This document shows, piece after piece, positions 53,102 through 61,375 of a stretch of DNA of 64,000 nucleotides. This stretch comes from RPQJ01 sp963762315 (GTDB lineage Bacteria > Pseudomonadota > Gammaproteobacteria > Steroidobacterales > Steroidobacteraceae): positions 62,001 to 126,000 of the forward strand of contig CAVXKO010000005.1 of NCBI GenBank assembly GCA_963762315.1. The letters are read 5' to 3'. The notes below the pieces were generated by a model. The model did no database searches and was not told the DNA's origin. It saw nothing but the letters and a program-made list of their open reading frames with translations. The position numbers and the translations under genes were made by a program. Positions within the stretch are counted from its first letter, which is position 1. Each line of letters starts with the position of its first letter.

Positions 53102-53557
53102 GTGTCCAGCGACCTCAACGCCCAGATCCTGCGCCGGGACGCCATCGTGCGCATCCTGCGGCAGACCGCTGTGGCGAGGCAGGCGGAGCTGGTCCGGCTG
53201 CTGCACCGTGAGGGGTTCGACGCCACGCAGTCGAGCGTCAGCCGCGACCTGCGCGAGCTCGGCGTGGTGAAGGGCGCGGACCGCTACCTGTTGCCGGCCG
53301 TCGAGGATGCGCTGACCCCCAGCCATTTCGAGACGGTGCGATCGTTCGTGAAGGGCTACCGGGCCGCCGGGACCAGCCTCACCGTGCTGCGCACGACGGT
53401 GGGGGCGGCACAGAGCGTGGCCCTCGCCATCGACAAGGCCCGCTGGCCCGAGGTCGTCGGCACGATCGCCGGCGACGACACCATTTTCATCGCGACGGAA
53501 AGCGCCCGCACGCAGCGCCAGCTGCACGATCGCCTCCGTTCCACCTTCGGACGCTGA
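53102..53557 (+). CDS. argR: Arginine repressor ArgR
   Basis: A 151-residue repressor. The N-terminal winged helix has RQAELVRLLHREGFDATQSS with VSRDLRELGVVK, and the C-terminal arginine-binding and hexamerisation domain ends in VVGTIAGDDTIFIA, the family's arginine-contact motif. GTG start at 53102. First gene of the arginine operon, with argG 8 bases after its stop and an ARG-box-like site upstream, so autoregulation is expected. Confidence 0.93.
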   Translation: MSSDLNAQILRRDAIVRILRQTAVARQAELVRLLHREGFDATQSSVSRDLRELGVVKGADRYLLPAVEDALTPSHFETVRSFVKGYRAAGTSLTVLRTTVGAAQSVALAIDKARWPEVVGTIAGDDTIFIATESARTQRQLHDRLRSTFGR

Positions 53558-53565
53558 GACTTCCC

Positions 53566-54783
53566 ATGACCACGACGGCTGCGGGCGCCAAGCCCATCCT
53601 CCTCGCCTTTTCCGGCGGACTCGACACCTCGTTCTGCGTGCCCTGGCTCGCGGAAACGTACGGCCGCCCCATCATCACGGTCACGGTGAATACCGGCGGC
53701 ATCGATGCGGAGGCTGCCCGCGTGCTCGAAGAGCGCTCGAAGCAACTCGGCGCCGTCGAGCACTACCTCGTGGACGCGCGGCAGGCCTACTTCGACCAGG
53801 TGCTGAAGTTCCTGGTGATGGGCAACGTGCGCCGCGGCAACCTCTACCCGCTCTGCGTCGGCGCCGAGCGCGTGCTGCAGGCGCAGACGGCCGCGCAGTG
53901 GGCGCGCAAGCTCGGTACCGATGCGGTGGCGCACGGCTCGACGGCCGCCGGCAACGACCAGGTGCGCTTCGAAGTCGCGCTGCGCACGCTAGCGCCGGAG
54001 ATCGAGATCCTCGCGCCGGTGCGCGACCGGGCCTTCAAGCGGCCGGAGCAACTCGAGTACCTGCAGACGCGCAAGCTGCCGATTCCGCCGTTCGGCGCGG
54101 CCTACTCCGTCAATCGCGGCCTGTGGGGCGTGACGATCGGCGGCAAGGAAACGCTCACCTCGGACGGGTGCATTCCCGACGGCGCCTGGGTACTGACGAA
54201 GGATGCGTTCACGAATCCGCAGCCGGCGGAGCGCCACACGATCGGCTTCGAGGCGGGCGTACCCTGCTCGCTCGACGGCAGGAAGCTCGACCCGGTGACC
54301 CTCATCGAGCAGGTCGAGACACTCGGCGCGAAGTTCGGCGTCGGCCGCGGCATTCACCTCGGCGACACGATCATCGGCTTCAAGGGCCGCGTCGCGTTCG
54401 AGGCGCCGGCAGCCGAAGTGCTGCTCACTGCTCACCGCGAACTGGAGAAGCTCGTCCTCTCGGCGCGGCAGGCGCGCACGAAGGACATGCTCTCGGGCCC
54501 GTACGGCGACCTCGTGCACGAAGGCCAGCACCTCGACCCGGTGTGCCGCGACATGGAGGCGTTTTTCGTCTCCACGCAGCAGCGCGTCACGGGCGAGGTC
54601 CACGTGCTGTTCCGGCCGGGCGTCGTGTTCATCGAGGGCACCGCGTCGCCCTACTCGCTGATGAAGGCCTCGAAGGGCGCGTACGGCGAGGCAGTCGGCG
54701 AATGGACCGCGGGCGAAGCCCACGGCTTCTCGAAGATGCTGGCGTTGCCCGGCATCTTCTACACGCGGGCCGGCCGCAACTGA
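53566..54783 (+). CDS. argG: Argininosuccinate synthase
   Basis: A 405-residue enzyme that joins citrulline and aspartate using ATP. PP-loop AFSGGLDTSFC lies at about residues 14-24, and AHGSTAAGNDQVRFE is the citrulline/aspartate-binding region (canonical HGCTGKGNDQVRFE, here with STAAG). It belongs to the divergent Xanthomonas/Bacteroidetes-type branch rather than the E. coli type. It is placed second in the operon, unlike enterobacterial layouts. Confidence 0.92.
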   Translation: MTTTAAGAKPILLAFSGGLDTSFCVPWLAETYGRPIITVTVNTGGIDAEAARVLEERSKQLGAVEHYLVDARQAYFDQVLKFLVMGNVRRGNLYPLCVGAERVLQAQTAAQWARKLGTDAVAHGSTAAGNDQVRFEVALRTLAPEIEILAPVRDRAFKRPEQLEYLQTRKLPIPPFGAAYSVNRGLWGVTIGGKETLTSDGCIPDGAWVLTKDAFTNPQPAERHTIGFEAGVPCSLDGRKLDPVTLIEQVETLGAKFGVGRGIHLGDTIIGFKGRVAFEAPAAEVLLTAHRELEKLVLSARQARTKDMLSGPYGDLVHEGQHLDPVCRDMEAFFVSTQQRVTGEVHVLFRPGVVFIEGTASPYSLMKASKGAYGEAVGEWTAGEAHGFSKMLALPGIFYTRAGRN

Positions 54784-54806
54784 GCCGGGCACCAGGGGAA
54801 CGAACC

Positions 54807-55892
54807 ATGCAGATGAAGACCGTCGTCGTCGACAAGGTGGCCTCGATCGCGCAGGCCTGCGGCCTGAGCCGCGAGATCCGCGTCGCCACCACCGACATTC
54901 CCTGCGAGGAAGGCGTGGTGCTGGTCGTCGAGATCCTGAACAACAAGTCGACGTACAACACGCTCGAACTCACCAGCGGCCGCATGGCCAAGGTGTCGAA
55001 GGGCGACGTGATCGTCGGCGCGCTCGGCCACCGCCAGGCGCTGTTCGGCTATTCGGGCCACATCCCCGAGAAGGTCGAGGTCGGCGACATCATCCAGGTA
55101 CTCAACATCGGCGGCGTGCTCGGCGTGTGCGACTCGGTGAATCCCGACAAGGGCAAGCCGTTCGACGCGCGCGTGCTCGGCTGCGTGCTGCAATTCCCGT
55201 TCCTCGGCGAGCGCATCGGCGTGCCCGCGCGTGCCGGTCACCGGCGGCTCGACCTCGCGGCGACCCTGGACACGCACGGCGTGCCGGTCGTGGCGCTCGC
55301 CGGAACCTGCATGGAAGCCGGCAAGACAGCGGCGGCCTGCGCGATCGTCAGCCGCATGCGCCATCGCGGCTTGAACGTGCACGCGTTCAAGGCGACCGGC
55401 GTGTCGCTGCGCCGTGACATCCTCGCGATGGAAGACGCCGGCGCGCGCCGCAGCCTGATCTTCACCGACTTCGGCGTGATGACGACGACCGCTGCTTCGG
55501 GCCCCGCGCTCACGCGCACGATGCTGACCGAGATGACGCAGGGCAAGCCCGACGTCGTCGTGTTCGAGCTGGGCGACGGCCTGCTGGGCGCGTACGGCGT
55601 CGAAGCGATCCTTTCGGCGCCCGACATCGCAAAGGCGCTCACCGCGGTGATTCTCTCGGCCAACGACCCGGTCGCGGCCTGGGGCGGCGTAAAGCTGTTG
55701 CGCGAGCGCTTCCACATCGAGCCTTGCGCCGTCACCGGCCCGGCCACCGACAACGCCGTCGGCGTGAACATCATCAAGGACCAGATGGGCGTGAGCGCGT
55801 TCAACGCGATCACGGCGGGCGCGGCGCTCGGCGATCACATCATCGACAGCCTCGGCCTCGCGACCCAGGCTCCCGTGGCGGTGGCGGAATGA
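54807..55892 (+). CDS. P-loop NTPase of unknown function embedded in the arginine operon
   Basis: A 361-residue protein. Residues 1 to about 140 are beta-rich with no recognised family (STYNTLELTSGRMAKVSKGD, FGYSGHIPEKVEVGDIIQVL). The second half is a SIMIBI/BioD-MobB-like NTPase: P-loop ALAGTCMEAGKTAAACAIV, then FKATGVSLRRD and VFELGDGLLGAYG. It resembles DUF1611-type proteins loosely. The stop overlaps the argC start (ATGA), so it is firmly part of the operon. A role in acyl-intermediate handling or regulation is conceivable but not shown. Confidence 0.75.
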   Translation: MQMKTVVVDKVASIAQACGLSREIRVATTDIPCEEGVVLVVEILNNKSTYNTLELTSGRMAKVSKGDVIVGALGHRQALFGYSGHIPEKVEVGDIIQVLNIGGVLGVCDSVNPDKGKPFDARVLGCVLQFPFLGERIGVPARAGHRRLDLAATLDTHGVPVVALAGTCMEAGKTAAACAIVSRMRHRGLNVHAFKATGVSLRRDILAMEDAGARRSLIFTDFGVMTTTAASGPALTRTMLTEMTQGKPDVVVFELGDGLLGAYGVEAILSAPDIAKALTAVILSANDPVAAWGGVKLLRERFHIEPCAVTGPATDNAVGVNIIKDQMGVSAFNAITAGAALGDHIIDSLGLATQAPVAVAE

Positions 55893-56950
55893 CAGCCCGC
55901 GTCCCCGCGATCGTGCTCGGCGGCACCGGCTACGTGGCCGGCGAATTGCTGCGCCTGCTCGCGTCGCATCCGTACCTCGACCTCGCGGCCGTCGCCTCCG
56001 ACAGCCAGCCGGACGAGCCGGTGGCGCAGTTCTTCCGCCACCTGCAGCCGGTGCTGCCGCACCTGCGCTTTGCGAGCCACGAAGAAATCATCGAGTACGT
56101 GACTGCGAATCCCGTGTCGGCGGTCTTCTCGGCGGCGCCGCACGGCGTGTCGGCCGCACTGATCGATCGGCTGCTCACCGCCGCGGAGCAGGCCGGCACG
56201 AACCCGCGCGTCGTCGACATCTCCGCCGACTTTCGCTACACGAGCGCCGCGGCCTACGAGGCGGTGTACAAGCACGGCCACGGCGCGCCGGGCCGCATCG
56301 CGGAATTCACCTGCGCGGTGCCCGAGCACCTGAACGCGCTGCATACGCCGCACGTGGCGCATCCTGGCTGCTTCGCCACGGCAATCCTGCTGGCGAGCGT
56401 GCCGCTGCTGTCGCTCGGCCTGGTCGAGCCGCGACTGTTCGTCTCCGGCATCACGGGCAGCACGGGCTCCGGCCGTCAGCCGGTGGCCGGCACGCACCAC
56501 CCGCAGCGCCACAGCGACCTGTATGCGTACAACGCGCTCGCGCATCGCCACACGCCCGAAGTGAAGGCGCTCGCGATGGCGGCGTCGGGCGTCGAGGCCG
56601 ACTACTGCTTCGTGCCCCACTCCGGCCCGTTCGCCCGCGGCATCCACGTCACCGTGCAGGCCGAGGCGAAGGAATCGATCTCCACGCACGAGCTCGTGAG
56701 CGCACTGCGCGATTACTACGACCAGTCGGTGTTCGTGCGCGTGAGCGGCGAGCTGCCGCGCATGAAGGACGTGGTCGCCAGCAATTTCGCCGAGATCTCC
56801 GGCGTGGCCCACGGGCAGACGATCGCCGTCATGTGCACGATCGACAACCTGACCAAGGGTGCGGCGGGCGGCGCCGTGCAATGGATGAACCGCATGCTCG
56901 GCCATGAAGAGACCGCCGGCCTGATGGCCCCGGCGCCCGGCTGGACCTGA
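55889..56950 (+). CDS. argC: N-acetyl-gamma-glutamyl-phosphate reductase (ArgC)
   Basis: A 353-residue NADPH-dependent reductase of the acylglutamyl phosphate to the semialdehyde. Dinucleotide loop VLGGTGYVAGELLRLL is at the N-terminus, the catalytic Cys is in VAHPGCFATAILL, and SGITGSTGSGRQPVAGTHHP and NLTKGAAGGAVQWMN complete the signature. If the operon uses succinylated intermediates the natural substrate may be N-succinylglutamyl phosphate. ATG at 55889 overlaps the preceding stop. Confidence 0.92.
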   Translation: MTARVPAIVLGGTGYVAGELLRLLASHPYLDLAAVASDSQPDEPVAQFFRHLQPVLPHLRFASHEEIIEYVTANPVSAVFSAAPHGVSAALIDRLLTAAEQAGTNPRVVDISADFRYTSAAAYEAVYKHGHGAPGRIAEFTCAVPEHLNALHTPHVAHPGCFATAILLASVPLLSLGLVEPRLFVSGITGSTGSGRQPVAGTHHPQRHSDLYAYNALAHRHTPEVKALAMAASGVEADYCFVPHSGPFARGIHVTVQAEAKESISTHELVSALRDYYDQSVFVRVSGELPRMKDVVASNFAEISGVAHGQTIAVMCTIDNLTKGAAGGAVQWMNRMLGHEETAGLMAPAPGWT

Positions 56951-56958
56951 GGCACGAC

Positions 56959-58132
56959 ATGAACACCGCTGTATCCCACGCGGCCTGGTCGCCGCCCGCC
57001 GATCACCTCGCCCACGTCTACGCGCAGTGGCCGCTCGACGTCGTCGATGCGTCCGGCGTGCACCTGCACACGCGCGACGGCCGGCGCATCCTCGACCTGT
57101 ACGGCGGCCATGCCGTCGCCGCGCTCGGCTATTCGCATCCGCGGCTGCTGGCCGCGCTCGAGGCCCAGGCGCATGCGCTGATCTTCCAGAGCAATGCGGT
57201 GCCGCTCGCAGTACGGGCACGCGCCGCGACGAAGCTGACGAAGTTCGCCGGACTCGGCCTCAACACGGCGTTCTTCATCAGCACGGGCGCCGAGGCGAAC
57301 GAGAACGCCATGAAGCTGGCGTTCAAGATCACCGGCCGGCGCAAGATCGTCGCGGTCGAGGGCAGCTTCCACGGTCGCACGGCCGCGGCGGGCGCCGTCA
57401 CCTGGGGCGCGATGCAGAAATGGTACGGCTTCCCGAATGCGCCGTTCGACGTCGAGTTCATCCCGAAGGGCGAATTCGCCGCGATCCCGCGCCTCGTCGG
57501 CACGGACACCGCCGCGGTCATCGTCGAGCCGGTGCAGGGCGTGGCCGGTGCGGTCGATCTCGGACGCGACTTCCTTGCCGCGCTGCGCGCGCGGTGCGAC
57601 GAAGTCTGCGCACAGCTGATCTTCGACGAAGTGCAGTGCGGCATGGGTCGCACGGGCCATCCGTTCGCGGCGAACATGTACGGCGTCACGCCCGGACATG
57701 ATCACGACGGCCAAGGCGCTCGGCGCCGGCTTCCCCTGCGCGGCGCTGCTGATGGCCGACCACGTCGCGAGCCACCTGAAGGTCGACGACCTCGGCACGA
57801 CGTTCGGCGGCGGTCCGATGGCCTGCGCGCTGATCGAAGCCGTGGTCGACATCATCGAATCGGAGGGCCTGCTCGAGAACGTGCGCAAGCTGTCGCAGCG
57901 GATGCGCGACACGTGCGTGGTCGGGCCGGTCACCGGCGTGCAGGGCGCGGGGTTCCTCACCGGGCTGCGCACGCGCCGTCCCGCGAAGGACGTGCAGCGC
58001 GAGCTGCTGGAGCGCGACATCCTCACCGGCACCAGCGCCGATCCCCACGTGGTGCGCATCCTCGCGCCGTTCGTGCTCGACGAATCGCACATCGACGTCC
58101 TGCGTGACGCGCTGGCCTCCCTTCCGGCCTGA
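56959..58132 (+). pseudogene. argD: Acetylornithine/succinylornithine aminotransferase (ArgD), +1 frameshift
   Basis: PLP-dependent aminotransferase making N-acylornithine. The first frame carries GGHAVAALGYSHPRLLAAL, ISTGAEANENAMKLAFK, SFHGRTAAAGAVTWG and FDEVQCGMGRTGHPFAANMY. At 57689-57697 the bases CCCGGACATG contain one extra G: after VTP the frame changes, and MITTAKALGAGFPCAALLM, with the PLP Lys, continues in the next frame to the stop at 58132. Removing one base gives a normal 390-residue ArgD. As the gene is needed for arginine synthesis, a sequencing insertion is at least as likely as a real mutation. Confidence 0.88.
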
Positions 58133-58171
58133 CACAGCCACGCAAGGCAATCAACAGAAGCAGTCTTCATC

Positions 58172-59170
58172 ATGCATCGCTTTCTCGATCTCGCCGATTT
58201 CTCCCGCGACCAGGTCGTCGACCTGCTCGACCTCGCGGCGCGCCTTCAGGCGCATCCGGAGCCGCACGCACTCGCGGGCAAGATCCTCGGCCTGCTGTTC
58301 CTGAACCCGTCGCTGCGCACGCTCTCGTCCTTCCAGGCGGGCATGATGCGTCTCGGCGGCAACGCCTTCGTCGTCACGCCCGGCCAGGGCACCTGGCAGG
58401 TGGAAACACGACTGGGCGCCGTGATGAATGCCGGCAACGCGGAGCACGTGCGCGAAGCCATTCCCGTGCTCGCGACCTACTGCGACGCGCTCGGCATCCG
58501 CTCGTTCGCGGAGGGCAAGGACCTCGCGACGGACCTTGCCGAGGGCCCGTTCCGGATGATGGCCGATCTGTGCGACAAGCCGTTCGTGAACATGGAATCC
58601 GCCGTCAACCATCCGTGCCAGGCGCTCGCCGACTGGAAGACGATGGACGACCTCAGCGTGCCGAAGAACGGCAAGTTCGTGCTGAGCTGGGTGTACCACC
58701 CGCGCGCGCTGCCGCTCGCCGTGCCGGCCGCGACGGTGCACATGGCCGCCCAGCGCGGCATGGAAGTCGTGGTGCTGCGGCCGAAGGGCTACTCGCTGCC
58801 CGAGCCGATCATGGCGAAGGCGAAGGCCGCGGCCGCCGCTTCGGGCGGCACGGTCACCGAGACGACCGACCGCAGCGCGGCGCTGAGCGGCGCGCACGTG
58901 GTCTATGCGAAGGAATGGGGCTCGCCGGTGCATTACGGCGACGCGGAGGCCGAGTCGCGCCTGCGCCAGCCGCTCGGCGACTGGTGCGTGCGGGAGAACT
59001 GGTTCCGCAACGCGCGCGCCGACTGCCATTTCATGCATTGCCTGCCGGTGCGCCGCAACGTCGCGGTCGCCGACGAAGTGCTCGACGGGCCGCGCAGCCG
59101 CGTGATCCGCGAGGCCGCCAACCGCATGGTCGTACAGATGGCCGTGCTCTATCGATTGCTGAGAGGGTGA
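58172..59170 (+). CDS. N-acylornithine carbamoyltransferase (acetyl/succinyl type)
   Basis: A 332-residue transcarbamylase that carbamoylates an N-acylated ornithine, replacing ArgF. It matches the AOTCase/SOTCase group: LSWVYHPRALPLAVPAA, VYAKEWGSP and FMHCLPVRRNVAVADEVL, with the carbamoyl-phosphate motif NPSLRTLSSF and NHPCQALAD. The residue that sets acyl specificity (Glu92 in Xanthomonas AOTCase, Pro90 in Bacteroides SOTCase, in the GD..EH loop) is Ala90 here (AGNAEH). The usual SxRTR is SLRTL (47-51). Overall closer to SOTCase, so N-succinylornithine is plausible. Confidence 0.88.
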   Translation: MHRFLDLADFSRDQVVDLLDLAARLQAHPEPHALAGKILGLLFLNPSLRTLSSFQAGMMRLGGNAFVVTPGQGTWQVETRLGAVMNAGNAEHVREAIPVLATYCDALGIRSFAEGKDLATDLAEGPFRMMADLCDKPFVNMESAVNHPCQALADWKTMDDLSVPKNGKFVLSWVYHPRALPLAVPAATVHMAAQRGMEVVVLRPKGYSLPEPIMAKAKAAAAASGGTVTETTDRSAALSGAHVVYAKEWGSPVHYGDAEAESRLRQPLGDWCVRENWFRNARADCHFMHCLPVRRNVAVADEVLDGPRSRVIREAANRMVVQMAVLYRLLRG

Positions 59171-59175
59171 GGACG

Positions 59176-60105
59176 ATGATCGAACACAAGGGCGAACAGG
59201 CCGTGACGGTCCGGGCTCTGCGCGGCGCGGCCCCGTACATCCACATGTACAAGGGCAAGGTCTTCGTCATCAAGACCGGCGGCGGCGCGTTCCGCGACGT
59301 CGCGACCATGCGGGCCTTCATGGAGCAGGTGTCGATCCTGCACCACCTCGGCATCCGCGTCGTGCTCGTGCACGGCGGCGGGCCGCAGCTCGACGATGTC
59401 ACGAAGCAGATGGGCGTCGAGACGCGCATGGTGCAGGGCCGCCGCGTGACGGACGCCGCGGCCATCGACGCGACCAGCATGGTGCTGAACGGCCTCATCA
59501 ACACGCGGCTGCTCGCGCTGTGCCGCGAGTTCGGCATCGCGGCCGTCGGCATCAGCGGCGTGGACGCGGGGCTCGTCAAGACGCACCGTCGCCCGCCCGT
59601 AACGCTCGCCAATGGCGAGGTCGTGGACTACGGCATGGTCGGCGACATCGACGGCGTCGATGCGTCCGTGATCACGCGCCTGCTCGACGCCGGCTTCCTG
59701 CCCGTCGTCAGCCCGCTGTCGTCGGACAACTCGGGGCAGTTGCTCAACATCAATGCCGACACGGTCGCCGCAGCGATCGGCGTCGCGATGGTAGCGGAGA
59801 AGCTGATCCTCTGCACCGGCGCGCCGGGCATCCTCGAGCGTCTCGAGGACCCGCACTCGCTCATTTCGTACACCGACGTGGCCGGCCTGCGACGGCTGCG
59901 CGAAGAAGGCGCCATCAGCGAGGGCATGCTGCCAAAGTCGAGCGCGATCGAGGACGCCATCCGTGGCGGTGTGCGTCGCGTGCACGTGATTTCGTACTCG
60001 GCGCCCGATGCGCTGCTCGCCGAGATCTTCACGAACGAGGGCAAGGGCACGCTCGTCGTCGCGGACACCAAGGCGCTGAGTGCCGCGGAGCAGGGAGCCG
60101 GCTGA
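59176..60105 (+). CDS. argB: Acetylglutamate kinase (ArgB)
   Basis: A 309-residue amino-acid kinase phosphorylating the acylglutamate gamma-carboxyl. It has VIKTGGGAFRD, VLVHGGGPQLDDV with the substrate-binding GGGPQ, and NINADTVAAAIGVAMVAEKL. It is a stand-alone kinase without the acetyltransferase domain that is fused in Xanthomonas ArgA/B. The stop TGA overlaps the argH ATG as TGATG. Confidence 0.9.
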   Translation: MIEHKGEQAVTVRALRGAAPYIHMYKGKVFVIKTGGGAFRDVATMRAFMEQVSILHHLGIRVVLVHGGGPQLDDVTKQMGVETRMVQGRRVTDAAAIDATSMVLNGLINTRLLALCREFGIAAVGISGVDAGLVKTHRRPPVTLANGEVVDYGMVGDIDGVDASVITRLLDAGFLPVVSPLSSDNSGQLLNINADTVAAAIGVAMVAEKLILCTGAPGILERLEDPHSLISYTDVAGLRRLREEGAISEGMLPKSSAIEDAIRGGVRRVHVISYSAPDALLAEIFTNEGKGTLVVADTKALSAAEQGAG

Positions 60106-61295
60106 TGTCACGCCTGTGGGACAAGGGTGCGCCCCTCGACGCGCGCGTGCTGCGATTCACGGCGGGCGAAGACCATGCGCTCGACGACCGCCTGGTGGCC
60201 TACGACGTGATCGCGTCCATTGCGCACGCGGAGATGCTGCACGACGCGAACCTGCTGTCGTCCCCGGATCTCGAGGCGATCAGGAACGGCTTGCGCGAGA
60301 TCGCGGACGCGCACGCGCGCGGCGACTGGTCGGTCACGCTCGAACTCGAGGACGGACAGACCGCGCTCGAGACCCTGCTGACGGCGAAGATCGGGACCGC
60401 CGGCGCGCGCCTGCACGCGGGACGCTCGCGCAACGACCAGGTGTTGGCCGCCCTGCGCCTCTACCTGCGCGATGCCGTCGAGGCACTGGTCGACGATGCC
60501 CGCAAGGTCGCCGACGCGCTCGACACGCTGGCCCGCGACCAGGGCGAGATCGCGTTGCCCGGTTACACCCACATGCAGCAGGCGATGCCGAGTTCCGTCG
60601 CCCTCTGGGCCGGCGGCTTCGCGGCCGAGATCCGCGACGACGTGGATGCGCTGCGCCACGCGCACCGGCGCATCTCCAAGAATCCGCTCGGTTCGGCCGC
60701 CGGCTACGGCACGCCCAACCTGCCGGTGCAACGCGAGGGCACGCGCTCGCGCCTCGATTTCGCGGAGAACCAGGAACCGGTGACGGCCGTGCAGCTCTCG
60801 CGCGGCAAGGCCGAAGCGGAAGTATTGTTCCAGGTCACGCTGCTGATGCAGGACCTCGGCCGACTCGCGTCCGACCTGCTGCTGTTCTACACGCGAGAGT
60901 TCGGCTTCGTGGACCTGCCCGACGCGTTCACGACCGGCTCGTCGATCATGCCGCAGAAACGCAACCCGGACGTGTTCGAGCTGGTGCGCGGCCGCACGGC
61001 CACGGCGCAGGCCTGCCTGGCGGAAGTGCTCGGCATCACGGCCAAGCTGCCTTCGGGCTACCAGCGCGACCTGCAGCTCATCAAGGCGCCGCTGTTCCGC
61101 TCGCTCGACATCTGCCACGAGTCGCTCGACATCATGGCGGCCGCGATCCCCGGGGTGCGCTTCATGCCGGAGCGCATCCGGATGGACGACGACATCCATG
61201 CGGCCGCCGAGGCGAACGAACTGGTCGTGAAGGAAGGAATCCCGTTCCGGGAGGCGTACCGCAAGGTCGGCGCCCGGCACGCGAAGAAGAAATAG
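60105..61295 (+). CDS. argH: Argininosuccinate lyase (ArgH)
   Basis: A 396-residue lyase releasing arginine and fumarate. HAGRSRNDQVLAALRLYLRD, GYTHMQQAMPSSVALWAGG and the fumarase/aspartase signature GSSIMPQKRNPDVFELVRG are intact, with the catalytic Ser in that loop. It is about 60 residues shorter than E. coli ArgH, mainly at the C-terminus, as in other members of this operon type. Last gene of the arginine operon; a DUF1329 gene follows after 80 bases. Confidence 0.92.
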   Translation: MSRLWDKGAPLDARVLRFTAGEDHALDDRLVAYDVIASIAHAEMLHDANLLSSPDLEAIRNGLREIADAHARGDWSVTLELEDGQTALETLLTAKIGTAGARLHAGRSRNDQVLAALRLYLRDAVEALVDDARKVADALDTLARDQGEIALPGYTHMQQAMPSSVALWAGGFAAEIRDDVDALRHAHRRISKNPLGSAAGYGTPNLPVQREGTRSRLDFAENQEPVTAVQLSRGKAEAEVLFQVTLLMQDLGRLASDLLLFYTREFGFVDLPDAFTTGSSIMPQKRNPDVFELVRGRTATAQACLAEVLGITAKLPSGYQRDLQLIKAPLFRSLDICHESLDIMAAAIPGVRFMPERIRMDDDIHAAAEANELVVKEGIPFREAYRKVGARHAKKK

Positions 61296-61375
61296 CGGCG
61301 GACAGGAGGCAACCGGAGGAATCGTTGATTCTAGAATCGGGCCCTGGTTCCCGCCGACGGCCCACGGAGTTCCCG

